This document shows positions 25,620-34,621 of a stretch of 64,000 nt of DNA, one piece after another. Within the stretch, counting starts at the first letter, position 1, and every line of letters begins with the position of its first letter. The stretch is taken from contig DASYCK010000103.1 of assembly GCA_036500205.1 (NCBI GenBank), positions 1 through 64,000 of the forward strand, written 5' to 3'. The stretch comes from DASYCK01 sp036500205. Its GTDB lineage: Bacteria > Myxococcota_A > Polyangia > Fen-1088. A program made the position numbers and the translations under genes. The notes under the pieces were generated by a model that did not search any database, was not told the DNA's origin, and saw only the letters and a list, made by a program, of their open reading frames with translations.

Positions 25620-27347
25620 ATGAGCCCTCCCCGCCCCGGCACCCCCTCTGCCCGACGTCTGGGAGGTGTCTTCGCGACGATGTTCGTCGCCTTGGCGGCA
25701 TGCGGCACCACGCCGGCGTCTTCAGGCGGCGCGGCGCCCGCGTCGGCGGTGACGCCGTCTCGTCCGCCCGCACCCGCGGCCACCGACGATCCCGTCACGC
25801 GCCGAGGATTTCTGCGGCGCGACGGTGAACGCATCGTCGACGGCGCGGGCGAGCCGGTGCGGCTGCGCGGGGTGGCCTTCGGCAATCAAGTGTGGGGGGC
25901 GCGCGCCGTCCCCGTCACCCATCACGGCGAGGCCGACTTCGGCCGCGTGCGCGCCATGGGCATGAACCTGGTGCGCTTCTACATGTACTACGGGACGTTC
26001 GAGGACGATGCGGCTCCCGGAATCTACAAGGAAGCGGGCTGGCGCTGGCTGGACGACAACGTCGCCTGGGCGCGCCGCCACGGCGTCTACCTGATCCTGA
26101 ACATGCACATCCCGCCGGGTGGCTTCCAGTCGATGGGCGAGGGGCATCGCTTGTGGGATGTCCCCGCCAACCAGGACCGCATGGTGGCCCTGTGGCGCGC
26201 CATCGCCGCCCGCTACGCGAACGAGGCGATGATCGTCGGCTACGATCTGCTGAACGAGCCGGGCGTCCCACGCGCCAGGGCCGAGTGGCAGGCGCTGGCC
26301 GCCCGCACCGCCAAGGCGATCCGCGAGGTCGACCCGCGGCACATCTTGATCGTCGAGCGGGTCAACTCGATCGCCAAGGAGTGGAAGAACGACGCCGACA
26401 TGAACTTCTTCCTCATCGACGATCCGAACGTCGTCTACACGTTTCATTTCTACGAGCCGTTCGCCTACACGCACCAGATGGCGTCCTGGGCGCACATGGG
26501 CGAAGGCGGCCGCTACCCCGACGAGACGGCGGTCGCGCACGCTGGCGACACGCCCTGGCTGAACATCGCCACCTTCGACAGCCCGCGCTTGCCGCCGGGC
26601 GACAGCCCCTGGACGCACAGCGAGAGCCCGCGACTGGTGGCGAAGGATCCGCGCGCCGTCATCGGACACATCTCGCTGGTGGGGCGGGGCGTGGGGACCG
26701 GCCGCGCCTCCTTCGACGACGTGACCGTCGACGAGTACGACGAGACCGGGGCGCGCGTCGGCCAGGTGATGCACCTCGACCTGAAGTCGCTGGGCGGCTG
26801 GTACTTCTGGACCGCCAACAAGAGCGGCCACGGCGGCTCGGCGGTGGACGGCCACGACGGCGTGGGCGCGTTGACCATCGAAGGCACCACCGACGACGCG
26901 AACCTCGGCTCGGCCCAGCACGAGTTTCGGCCCCACCCTGGACACGCCTACACCGTCAGCGGCTGGATGAAGGGCGAACGGCTGCCGCCAGGCGCTCAGG
27001 TGCAGATCCGCCTCGACTTCCTGGGCAGTGACTCGCCCGTCACGGGGCGCGACAAGGCGTTCCTCGCCGGCGAGGTGAACCGCTACCTGGCGTGGGGGCA
27101 CGCCCACCGGGTGCCGCTTTTCCTCGGGGAGTTCGGCCTGCACCGCCCCTGCTTCGAGGACGGCCGCGGCGGTCTGCAGTGGGTCGAGGACATGCTCGAT
27201 ATCGCCGACGAGCACGGCCTGTCGTTCTCGTACCACGCCTATCACGAGGACGGCTTCGGCCTCTACCGAGGGAACGGCCCCGTCGATCCGGCGAAGGCGA
27301 ACCAAGGGCTGATCGATCTGTTCACGCGCAAGCTGACCGCGCGCTAG
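25620..27347 (+). CDS. Glycoside hydrolase family 5-type lipoprotein with inserted beta-sandwich domain
   Basis: 575 residues from the ATG at 25620; residues 14-28 end in a lipobox (VALAAC, Cys28). The GH5/clan-A barrel is clear: RLRGVAFGNQVWG, MNLVRFYMYYG, the acid/base Glu213 in YDLLNEPG and the nucleophile Glu504 in PLFLGEFGLHR. Between strand 6 (YTFHFYEPFAYTHQ, about 270) and the nucleophile there is about 150 residues of beta-sandwich sequence (GRASFDDVTVDEYDETG and YTVSGWMKGERLPPGAQVQIRLDF), resembling a carbohydrate-binding module placed inside the catalytic barrel. It probably hydrolyses a beta-glucan or mannan at the cell surface; the exact substrate cannot be read. Confidence 0.88.
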   Translation: MSPPRPGTPSARRLGGVFATMFVALAACGTTPASSGGAAPASAVTPSRPPAPAATDDPVTRRGFLRRDGERIVDGAGEPVRLRGVAFGNQVWGARAVPVTHHGEADFGRVRAMGMNLVRFYMYYGTFEDDAAPGIYKEAGWRWLDDNVAWARRHGVYLILNMHIPPGGFQSMGEGHRLWDVPANQDRMVALWRAIAARYANEAMIVGYDLLNEPGVPRARAEWQALAARTAKAIREVDPRHILIVERVNSIAKEWKNDADMNFFLIDDPNVVYTFHFYEPFAYTHQMASWAHMGEGGRYPDETAVAHAGDTPWLNIATFDSPRLPPGDSPWTHSESPRLVAKDPRAVIGHISLVGRGVGTGRASFDDVTVDEYDETGARVGQVMHLDLKSLGGWYFWTANKSGHGGSAVDGHDGVGALTIEGTTDDANLGSAQHEFRPHPGHAYTVSGWMKGERLPPGAQVQIRLDFLGSDSPVTGRDKAFLAGEVNRYLAWGHAHRVPLFLGEFGLHRPCFEDGRGGLQWVEDMLDIADEHGLSFSYHAYHEDGFGLYRGNGPVDPAKANQGLIDLFTRKLTAR

Positions 27348-27363
27348 TTTAGTTGGCTAAACT
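27346..27363. terminator. Short perfect inverted repeat at GH5 stop / island edge
   Basis: AGTTTAG (27346-27352) and CTAAACT (27357-27363) pair exactly around TTGG. The first arm overlaps the GH5 stop codon and the repeat lies 9 nt before the stop of the island gene from the other strand. It may act as a weak terminator or mark the junction between host DNA and the AT-richer island. Confidence 0.4.
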
Positions 27364-27372
27364 TAGGGGGTG

Positions 27373-30120
27373 TCACTGCACATCGCCTTGCTCTCGAAAC
27401 AGATCAACAATGGGCCACAAGGCCAATCTGTGCTCACGACTGTTCTGCAGCCGCGCTAGGTAGTCACTGAGGCCTAATGATCGGACCTGTGCATGCATGC
27501 CTAGACGCGCGGCGGCAAGGAATACAGACGCGTCCAATTCTCGCGGTCCAAACTGTAGGCATTTTTCAACCAGCGCCGCACATAATTCGGGCGCATCTTC
27601 AGCCGTCTTTGTCTCAAGCTGCACAAGACGTCGCCCGAGTGCGAGATAAAACTCTTCTCGACCGGCCCCGCGAACCGCAGTTACGTCGACGAAGTCGCTT
27701 GATCGTGCAAGGGCGCGCGCGGCACGCGCGAGCCCTATAGGCGCGACTAGTTCAGATCGCGTAGCAGCACTCGACAACGCGCTTCCGATCCGATTATCCG
27801 CCGGCACTGTCTCCGCCAGTCGGAGGGATGCAAAGGCCCAATTGTGAACAAGGATGGGGTCTGGCCGGCTCCGCGGAGGAAACGAGAACGGTGCAAATAT
27901 AAGCGGGTTGTTTTGCGCCGCCATCCAAAGATCGGAAATGCACACGACCAATCGATCAATTGCACCTTCGTACCACGCCTCGTGTCGCGACATGACACTC
28001 CGCAATTTATCAACGCTCTCACTAAGCAAAAGAACACAGTCGTAAGCATATGGAAGCCCAGGACTTCGCGTTCCGTCTCCAGAGACTGATCGAAGGACCC
28101 GAATTAGACCATCGATCGCATCCTTGACTCCGTCATCCCCGGAAACCGTCGGGGCTAGTAAGAGAGCAAATATACTCTCAGTGACCCGCGTCGAGTTAAT
28201 CTCAAGAACCCGACGTCTGACCTCGACAACTGGCGCCTGCATCTGCGCGACAACCATGGGGTCTTGAAGAAGCGACGGGTTAAAATCATGGAGGTAAAAG
28301 AAAAGACGACCGTGTTCAGTTTCCTGCTCCAGTCCAAAGCGGATAATCTGCTCGAGAATCCTGTGCCCTAATTCTTCATCACGACCAGCACATCTCTTCA
28401 CTGGATCTGAAATCAGAAAGCCAATTGCAGGCCTGACAAGAGGCCACATGTCTCTCGCCGGATCGGCAGCCCTAAGTATTTCCAGTACACGGCCAATAAT
28501 TCGAAGTACGTCGCTCGAATCCAAAGAGTCTGCATATTCGGTTATCGCCTCAAGAGCAGACACGACCCCCCACATCGATTGATCGGTTTGCATTCTCTCA
28601 TCGATGGCATCGACCACGAGCGCAGCGACATGCCGACGAAATTCTGGCCGTTTCTCCGCAAGTTCCTTGAGTGCGCGCAAGCTTCTTCTGCCCACGTCGA
28701 CTTCGGACTCAAAAGACGCTGAGAACTGCTTTGCCAAAAGCGCCACGTAACTCCACATTGCCACCGCGATTTCTTGTTTATCGAAAGCAATTCGCGTCGT
28801 CCATTCGCGAAACAGTTCGACGGCTACAAGTGCGCGCTCGCGTCTACACCCGGGAAATGCCTCGACCCGAGACATCACAAGAGTTACGCATTCATGGTCC
28901 ACGTAAGAGTCAACAAGCTCGTCACTCCAATCGACACGGGAGACCGCGTCATGGTTCATCGCCTCAATCAAAAGACCGATCGCGAAACGAAATGAAACCG
29001 GATTTTTGTCTTTTGCAACTTGAGTCTTCAACTCGATGAGACTGCTTCTGGCGTAGTTAACCTTGGTAGTTCCCGCGTCAGCAGCAATTCCTAGTGCAAG
29101 TTGCCGTCGCAAGGCCGCCCAGTAACATCTGTTTGCTTCGCTATACTTTCCAGACAACGTATAATGCAAAGCATCAACATCACTGTGACTATGACGCGAA
29201 AGAGGAGCACTCAAAATTGCAACGCGATTGTCGATAGCCTTAAATCCGTCAACGTCCGGATGCGACGCCACTACCAACGAATCCAGATCAGAATTTATCA
29301 CACGGAGAGGATTCGAAAGCAGAGGCAATTTTCCGTCGCGGAGAACATCGTACGACGGCCCCGGACCGTTTACGATGCGCAATGCTGTAGCTCGTGACTG
29401 CACGGCTAGAGTTCTCCAGGCATCAGAGAGTGACATCCACGCGGGTGCGGGCTTCCAGAATTCGAGTAATTTGCAGGTTTGACTATATCCCTCTAGTGCC
29501 CAATCCCATGCGTCGACGTCTGCGTAAAGATCTGCCATGTGTTTTGTCGCGATGGCGGCTGCCGGCATACCGATCTCTTGAAGCGTAACAACCGTGTCGA
29601 ACGAGGCCCCTTCGGAAGGATGTGATCTCATAGCCTTTGTCGATGTAAATACATTTAGAAATGCTTTTAGACTGGCTTGGAGTGGAAGACGCGAGGCCAA
29701 AATCCCATCGGCTAGAGTGGAGGGTGAGTTAAGATCAGACGACCCGAAGTCTGCAAGCCTTGTCGCCAGGAAGAACTGGGACATATTCTCATCCGACTTG
29801 CCGTCCGATATGCCGCCTGAAAATCCCGTCTGATCATTCTGCCAAACGATGCAACGAACAAATTGCTGGAGCGAGCGGCCAATTTCGGAATCGACTGTTC
29901 GGTGGCGGATCATCCAAACATCATTCCAGGCGAACTCTCCAGCGTTACATTCCTCAAATAAAGTCGCGAGATCTAAGCGGCCGGAACTGGCGCGCGTAAC
30001 GACAACAGAAAGAAGGTCTCGGAGTGCGACGGTCGACAGGAAGTGACGCAGAACGAGCCAAATCATCCAATTTTCAGAGAAATCCATTGTTGTAGAATCG
30101 ATTTCCGTTACTTCTGTCAC
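27373..30120 (-). CDS. Large helical-repeat protein of unknown function (AT-richer island)
   Basis: 915 residues from a GTG at 30120 that overlaps the upstream gene's stop as GTGA. There is no signal peptide and no clear catalytic motif. Almost the whole chain reads as amphipathic helix pairs (for example RALKELAEKRPEFRRHVAALV and RVLEILRAADPARDMWPLV), suggesting a TPR/HEAT-like solenoid. A hydrophobic start (WMIWLVLRHFLSTVALRDLLSVVV) may be a buried helix or one membrane segment. Base use is visibly AT-richer than on either side (many ATA, AAT and TTA codons), indicating transfer. Tight coupling to the nitrilase-like gene suggests one complex. Not recognised as a named family. Confidence 0.8.
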   Translation of the reverse strand: MTEVTEIDSTTMDFSENWMIWLVLRHFLSTVALRDLLSVVVTRASSGRLDLATLFEECNAGEFAWNDVWMIRHRTVDSEIGRSLQQFVRCIVWQNDQTGFSGGISDGKSDENMSQFFLATRLADFGSSDLNSPSTLADGILASRLPLQASLKAFLNVFTSTKAMRSHPSEGASFDTVVTLQEIGMPAAAIATKHMADLYADVDAWDWALEGYSQTCKLLEFWKPAPAWMSLSDAWRTLAVQSRATALRIVNGPGPSYDVLRDGKLPLLSNPLRVINSDLDSLVVASHPDVDGFKAIDNRVAILSAPLSRHSHSDVDALHYTLSGKYSEANRCYWAALRRQLALGIAADAGTTKVNYARSSLIELKTQVAKDKNPVSFRFAIGLLIEAMNHDAVSRVDWSDELVDSYVDHECVTLVMSRVEAFPGCRRERALVAVELFREWTTRIAFDKQEIAVAMWSYVALLAKQFSASFESEVDVGRRSLRALKELAEKRPEFRRHVAALVVDAIDERMQTDQSMWGVVSALEAITEYADSLDSSDVLRIIGRVLEILRAADPARDMWPLVRPAIGFLISDPVKRCAGRDEELGHRILEQIIRFGLEQETEHGRLFFYLHDFNPSLLQDPMVVAQMQAPVVEVRRRVLEINSTRVTESIFALLLAPTVSGDDGVKDAIDGLIRVLRSVSGDGTRSPGLPYAYDCVLLLSESVDKLRSVMSRHEAWYEGAIDRLVVCISDLWMAAQNNPLIFAPFSFPPRSRPDPILVHNWAFASLRLAETVPADNRIGSALSSAATRSELVAPIGLARAARALARSSDFVDVTAVRGAGREEFYLALGRRLVQLETKTAEDAPELCAALVEKCLQFGPRELDASVFLAAARLGMHAQVRSLGLSDYLARLQNSREHRLALWPIVDLFREQGDVQ

Positions 30121-31664
30121 CGGTCACCACGGGTTTCAAATCGGTATCGACCCGACGGCTGATCCAGCAACAGAGAGTGTAAGTGGCAGCTTGTAATGCC
30201 CTGGACGCCGCGCCAGAAGTTGGCCTCGCGTGGAAGTCGCTGAAGGGTAAATGAAAACATAGTAGCGGCGACCGAGGACGGCTGTGAAACTGGGGAGATC
30301 GACACAATATGACCTAACGTCTCTCTCGCGGTTCTGGGTCTCTTTGCCTTTACGATTTCCCAGTTGTTGTTACTTCCCATAGCGTCGCTGCTTTTTAGAC
30401 GACCGAAATCGAATACTGTAGTTGACTCCGGAAATGGATCACTGGCTCTAAGTGGCAACGGTACATACGCCCCCGAGAGTCCGCCCGTGGGTCCTGTGGT
30501 GCCCGGAAAAGATGAGAAATTCGCCAACACAAACATTGCGTAACGATGCCTTGGTTCTTCTCTTGAAGAGCGTTCGAATGAATCGAGATAGCTTTGGTTC
30601 CAAAATGACGGGGGCCCATCGATTGCGTCGGCGACGCCGGCTTGTGGTGAGCAAAGCGCTACTGTCACAATATCAACGTGGTCGGGTGGCGAAGACCCAA
30701 AGCACGACGCTTCTGACGTAATAGCGTGAATCGGGCCGTCATTAGGACTCTCCCTGTCAAGTATCAACATGTCCGAACAAAGTAGAGGTTGTATCGTGAT
30801 CGATAGTAGTCGCGCGTCTCGGGGCCGGAGAGTTACCAGCGAGAGCAGGTCGGCTTCCAGCATTTGCGCTTCTTCGCGGCGACTAAATTCCCACCGTGAC
30901 CGAACATTCTTCGGATGAAGGCAGACTCGCGTTGCGCCGTCGGCGTCTTTGGTAAAGAAACAACCCAAGTTTATCAGCTCTTTTCGGTAAGAATTGTTTG
31001 ACAGCCACTGACAAAATGGATCTAGGTCTGCCAGTATTATGCCGGCGATCTTCTTAATCCGATCAATCAACGATGTAAGTTCGGCGACTGAAAACATATG
31101 GGACTTTCCGCCGGAGGTTGGCCGGAGGCCAACGTGGATGCATCCCATCGGCGGAAACGTACTCATCGCGGCAAGGAATGCACAAAGACCTTCGCCAGGA
31201 AGAAAACCCTCGGGAAAGGTAATTAGATCAAATTGCTCGAACGGAAAAAATGACCGTACCGGTTGCAGGGGATCCAGGAGACCTGGTTGGGGAGCCAACA
31301 AATAAGTGAGAGTCTCGTTGAAAATATCAGCATGCCGCTCCGGTGCCGACTCAGTGGGCTCGACGACGACGACGCGTTGAGTGAATCGGGTTCGAGTGAC
31401 TGGCCAAGTCAGCCAGTTAGCTGGCGGGCGGCTAAGGGGGGAGGGCAGCGAAAAGCGATTTTGCTCGCTAGCGGAAGAGCCCCCTATCGACGTGGACTGG
31501 CAAGTTGGGGATTCCGGTTTCTCGCGAGAGAATATGTTTTTCAACCTGACGCACCAGGCCAGTCCAGTCTTTGTGAATTTTGCTAGGCCCAAGATGATTC
31601 GTGCCGATTTGAATTGTGCCACGAACCGTCGGTCTTGAACATGGAGGCCGTCGCTATGCCCCAA
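30117..31664 (-). CDS. Nitrilase-fold-like protein of AT-richer island (5' end doubtful)
   Basis: The longest frame gives 515 residues from a TTG at 31664; no ATG and no ribosome site supports it. The middle fits a carbon-nitrogen hydrolase: Glu152 in FDLITFPEGF, Lys252 in RVCLHPKNVRSRWEF and Cys296 in ITIQPLLCSDML, in the usual Glu-Lys-Cys order. Before that, residues 50-95 are a Ser/Pro-rich linker. The first 45 residues (VAQFKSARIILGLAKF) seem to continue an alternative-frame segment upstream, so the gene probably lost its true N terminus. Nitrilase-like domains are also known as the C-terminal part of some antiphage reverse transcriptases (DRT type 1), but no reverse-transcriptase motif is present here. 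Downstream is the coupled 915-residue protein. Confidence 0.7.
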   Translation of the reverse strand: MGHSDGLHVQDRRFVAQFKSARIILGLAKFTKTGLAWCVRLKNIFSREKPESPTCQSTSIGGSSASEQNRFSLPSPLSRPPANWLTWPVTRTRFTQRVVVVEPTESAPERHADIFNETLTYLLAPQPGLLDPLQPVRSFFPFEQFDLITFPEGFLPGEGLCAFLAAMSTFPPMGCIHVGLRPTSGGKSHMFSVAELTSLIDRIKKIAGIILADLDPFCQWLSNNSYRKELINLGCFFTKDADGATRVCLHPKNVRSRWEFSRREEAQMLEADLLSLVTLRPRDARLLSITIQPLLCSDMLILDRESPNDGPIHAITSEASCFGSSPPDHVDIVTVALCSPQAGVADAIDGPPSFWNQSYLDSFERSSREEPRHRYAMFVLANFSSFPGTTGPTGGLSGAYVPLPLRASDPFPESTTVFDFGRLKSSDAMGSNNNWEIVKAKRPRTARETLGHIVSISPVSQPSSVAATMFSFTLQRLPREANFWRGVQGITSCHLHSLLLDQPSGRYRFETRGDR

Positions 31665-31765
31665 TCAAGAGCGAACTGCCGAATGCCCTCTAAGTCTCTC
31701 AAAATAATTGGTGGGTTAGTTGATTGTGAAGCCGGCGGTCGGACGAAATCGACCAGTCCTTCGGG
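31583..31765 (-). pseudogene. Out-of-frame remnant of the nitrilase-like gene's N terminus
   Basis: In a second minus frame, between a TAG near 31765 and a TAG at 31583, the sequence reads like protein: PPIILRDLEGIRQFALDWG, then IATASMFKTDG. If one base is restored around 31620-31632 it runs smoothly into VAQFKSARIILGLAKF of the nitrilase-like frame. No start codon of good quality and no ribosome site is seen at its upstream end. I infer a frameshift plus 5' truncation at the island edge. Confidence 0.4.
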
Positions 31766-31903
31766 CTATTTCCTGATCCCCACCTTCTCGGGCGCCCCCG
31801 AGCGTCCCGACGAGTCTGCACATCGCGGTGTGTACAAATCGTTTGGGGCGGGTGTGTGAAAGACGTGCCCTCATGCGGTGTCGCCCATACGGGCAACGAC
31901 GAC

Positions 31904-31917
31904 GGCGCTAGCGCGCC
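31904..31917 (-). terminator. Short GC hairpin just after ilvD
   Basis: GGCGC and GCGCC pair around TAGC, 3 nt past the ilvD stop on the minus strand. A second small hairpin (GCCC-ATAC-GGGC, about 31883-31894) follows. Together they are a plausible ilvD terminator; there is no T-run. Confidence 0.4.
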
Positions 31918-31920
31918 AGG

Positions 31921-33579
31921 CTACGACAGCTTCGAGGGGGTCGTCACCGCACCCACCGAGGCCGAGGCGACACCGCGGGCGTACTTCGCCATCACGCCGT
32001 ACTTGTAGCGCGGCGCGGGCGCCTTCCAGCCGGCGCGCCGCGCTTCCAGATCGGCGGCGACGTCGATGCGACCGCTGTCGACGTCGAGCGTGATCAGGTC
32101 GCCGTCGCGCACGAAGGCGACCGGACCGCCCACCGCCGCCTCGGGCGCCAGGTGGCCCCCCATGAACCCGTGCGTGGCGCCCGAGAAGCGCCCGTCGGTC
32201 AGCAACACCACGCTGTCGCCCAGCCCCTGTCCGATGAGCGCGCCCGTTACCGCCAGCATCTCGCGCATGCCGGGCCCGCCCACGGGCCCCTCGTAGCGAA
32301 TGATGACGACGTCGTCCGGCTTCACCTCGCGCGCCTGCACGGCGGCGAAGCACTGTTCCTCCGAGTCGTAGACGCGCGCCGGTCCCGTGTGGTGGCGGCG
32401 CTTGTGGCCCGCCAGCTTCACCACGCACCCCTCGGGCGCCAGCGACCCCTTCAAGATCGCCAGCCCGCCGTTGGGGCTCATCGGCCTGTCGATGGGACGC
32501 ACCACCTCCTGACCAGCCGTCTCACGCGCCAGCTCGCCCTCTTCCTTCAGGCTGCGGCCGCTGACGGTCGGGCCGTCCTTCAGCAGGCACATGTCGAACA
32601 GCCGCTTCACGATCAGGCGCTGCCCGCCGGCGCGATCCAGATCGGCGGCCGTGAAGCGGCCGCCCGGCTTCATGTCGACGATGACCGGCGACCTCTCGGC
32701 GATGACGCCGAAGTCGTCGATGTTCAGCCTGATGCCAGCCTCGTGCGCGATGGCCAGCAGGTGCAGGACGGCGTTGGTCGAGCCGGCGCTGGACGCCACG
32801 CCGGCGATGGCGTTCTCGAACGCCGTGCGCGTGAGGAGCTTGCTGGGGCGCAGATCGTCGGTGATCAGCTTCATGACGATCTGGCCGCACTGAAACGCCG
32901 CGTCGCCCTTGCGGGGATCGACGGCCGGGATGTCGTTCAACCCCATGGGCGACAGCCCCAGCAGCGCCGACGCCATCGACATCGTGTTGGCGGTGTACTG
33001 CCCGCCGCACGCGCCGGCGCCCGGACAGGCGACGTCCTCCAGACTGTGCAGATCGGCCTGGGTCATCTTGCCGGCGGCACAGGCGCCCACCGCCTCGAAC
33101 ACGTCCATGATGGTGACGTCCCGGTTCTGGAAGCGGCCGGGCATGATCGAGCCGCCGTACAGCATCAGCGACGGCACATCCATGCGCGCCAGCGCCATCA
33201 ACGTCCCCGGGATCGTCTTGTCGCAGCCGGACAGCGCGACGACGCCGTCGCACAGGGCCCCCAGCACCGCCAGCTCGATCGAGTCGGCGATCACCTCGCG
33301 CGAGACCAGCGAGGCGCGCATCCCTTCGCTGCCCATGGAGATGCCGTCGGAGACGACGATGGTGTTGAACTCGACCGGCGTGCCGCCGGCGGCGCGGATG
33401 CCCTCCTTGACCTTGTCGCCGAGGGTGCGCAGGTGCATGTTGCACGGGGTGACGTCGCTCCAGGTGTTGGCGAGCGCGACCAGCGGCTTCTCGAGATCGG
33501 CGTTGGTCAGTCCCGTGGCCTTCAGCATCGCGCGCGCCGGTGCGCGGTTGATGCCCTTCTTGATGGAATCGCTGCGCAT
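31921..33579 (-). CDS. ilvD: Dihydroxy-acid dehydratase
   Basis: 552 residues from the ATG at 33579; the frame continues upstream but only as a shadow of murI. IlvD dehydrates dihydroxy acids to 2-keto acids in valine, leucine and isoleucine synthesis. Iron-sulfur ligand cysteines sit in VTPCNMHL, SGCDKTIPG and GAGACGGQYTANTMSM; the C terminus has the conserved TDGRFSGATHGFMGGHLAPEA. Full length, no defects. It stands alone; no other ilv genes are in the window. Confidence 0.97.
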   Translation of the reverse strand: MRSDSIKKGINRAPARAMLKATGLTNADLEKPLVALANTWSDVTPCNMHLRTLGDKVKEGIRAAGGTPVEFNTIVVSDGISMGSEGMRASLVSREVIADSIELAVLGALCDGVVALSGCDKTIPGTLMALARMDVPSLMLYGGSIMPGRFQNRDVTIMDVFEAVGACAAGKMTQADLHSLEDVACPGAGACGGQYTANTMSMASALLGLSPMGLNDIPAVDPRKGDAAFQCGQIVMKLITDDLRPSKLLTRTAFENAIAGVASSAGSTNAVLHLLAIAHEAGIRLNIDDFGVIAERSPVIVDMKPGGRFTAADLDRAGGQRLIVKRLFDMCLLKDGPTVSGRSLKEEGELARETAGQEVVRPIDRPMSPNGGLAILKGSLAPEGCVVKLAGHKRRHHTGPARVYDSEEQCFAAVQAREVKPDDVVIIRYEGPVGGPGMREMLAVTGALIGQGLGDSVVLLTDGRFSGATHGFMGGHLAPEAAVGGPVAFVRDGDLITLDVDSGRIDVAADLEARRAGWKAPAPRYKYGVMAKYARGVASASVGAVTTPSKLS

Positions 33580-33675
33580 GGTCGTCGGAAAACAATGCGC
33601 ACGGGGGGCCGGCTTTGGCAAGCAGCGCGGCGCGGGGCGCTCGACCGGTCCCCCGTTGCCCCGTAAAGTGCGCGG

Positions 33676-34557
33676 GTGATCGGCGTCTTCGACTCGGGCT
33701 TCGGCGGACTGACGGTGCTCGGCGAGCTGGCGCGCCAGCTGCCCGGCTACGACTATCTGTATCTGGGCGACAGCGCGCGCTGTCCTTACGGCACCCGCAG
33801 CGCCGACGCCGTGCACGAGTTCACGCGCGAGGCGGTCGAATACCTGTTCGCCGAGGGGTGCCCGCTGGTGATCCTCGCTTGCAACACGGCGTCGGCGCGC
33901 GCGCTGCGCACCCTGCAGATGCGCCACCTGCCGCGGTTTCATCCCGATCGCCGCGTGCTCGGCGTGGTGCGACCGACCGTGGAGGCGATGGCCAATCTGC
34001 CGCCGGGCGCGCTGCCCGGGCAGACGCCCCCGTCCGCCGTCGAGGGGACGGTGGCGGTGCTTGGGACGCCAGGGACCATCGAGTCGGGCTCGTTTCGCAT
34101 CGAGCTCGAGAAGCTGGCGCCACGCTTGCGCCTGGTGGAACGCGCCTGCCCCCTGTGGGTGCCGCTCGTCGAGGCGGGGGAGCTGACCGGCGCGGGGACC
34201 GACCACTTCATTCACAAGTACCTCGATTCGCTGTTCACCCCCGGCGATGGCGTCGCCGCGCCATCGACGCTCGCGCTCGCCTGCACACACTACCCGCTGC
34301 TGCTGTCCCCCATTCGCGCGGCGGTGCCAGCGAACGTGCGCATCCTGAACCAGGGGGAGATCGTGGCGCGCGGCCTCGCCGACTGGCTGAAGCGGCACCC
34401 CGAGATGGAGGCGCGCCTGTCACGTGGAGGCGAGCGACGATACGTCACCACCGACGATCCGGTCTGGTTCGCGGCGCGCGGAGGGGCGATCCTGGGCGGC
34501 GCCATCACCGTCGAGAAGGTTCGCCTGCACCCGTTCGCGGCCGCAGGCACGGCGTGA
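33676..34557 (+). CDS. murI: Glutamate racemase
   Basis: 293 residues, GTG start. It makes D-glutamate for peptidoglycan. N terminus MIGVFDSGFGGLTVL contains the conserved Asp6-Ser7; the two catalytic cysteines are Cys69 (LACNTASAR) and Cys203 (ALACTHYPLLL); LGDSARCPYGTRS is also conserved. There is a short insertion (LPPGALPGQTPPSAVEG, about 108-124) relative to typical MurI. Divergent from ilvD with 96 nt between the starts. Confidence 0.96.
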   Translation: MIGVFDSGFGGLTVLGELARQLPGYDYLYLGDSARCPYGTRSADAVHEFTREAVEYLFAEGCPLVILACNTASARALRTLQMRHLPRFHPDRRVLGVVRPTVEAMANLPPGALPGQTPPSAVEGTVAVLGTPGTIESGSFRIELEKLAPRLRLVERACPLWVPLVEAGELTGAGTDHFIHKYLDSLFTPGDGVAAPSTLALACTHYPLLLSPIRAAVPANVRILNQGEIVARGLADWLKRHPEMEARLSRGGERRYVTTDDPVWFAARGGAILGGAITVEKVRLHPFAAAGTA

Positions 34558-34621
34558 CGAGACGCACCTCGGGGTCTCGCCTTACGCCTACGCCTCGGTC
34601 GACGCTGCTATAGTTCCGCCC

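Noticed and set aside
27844..28089. Small plus-strand frames within the island genes
   Set aside because: Antisense to the 915-residue gene, which has the more protein-like composition throughout.
27373..31765. Reverse transcriptase or integrase in the AT-richer island
   Set aside because: No YxDD-type motif, no tyrosine or serine recombinase motifs, and no direct repeats at both island edges were found.
31699..31896. 65-codon minus frame at the island edge
   Set aside because: No ribosome site, low-complexity Arg/Pro/His composition and it overlaps the remnant frame.
32152..33666. 504-codon plus-strand frame opposite ilvD
   Set aside because: Shadow of ilvD; His/Arg/Asp-rich with no domains.
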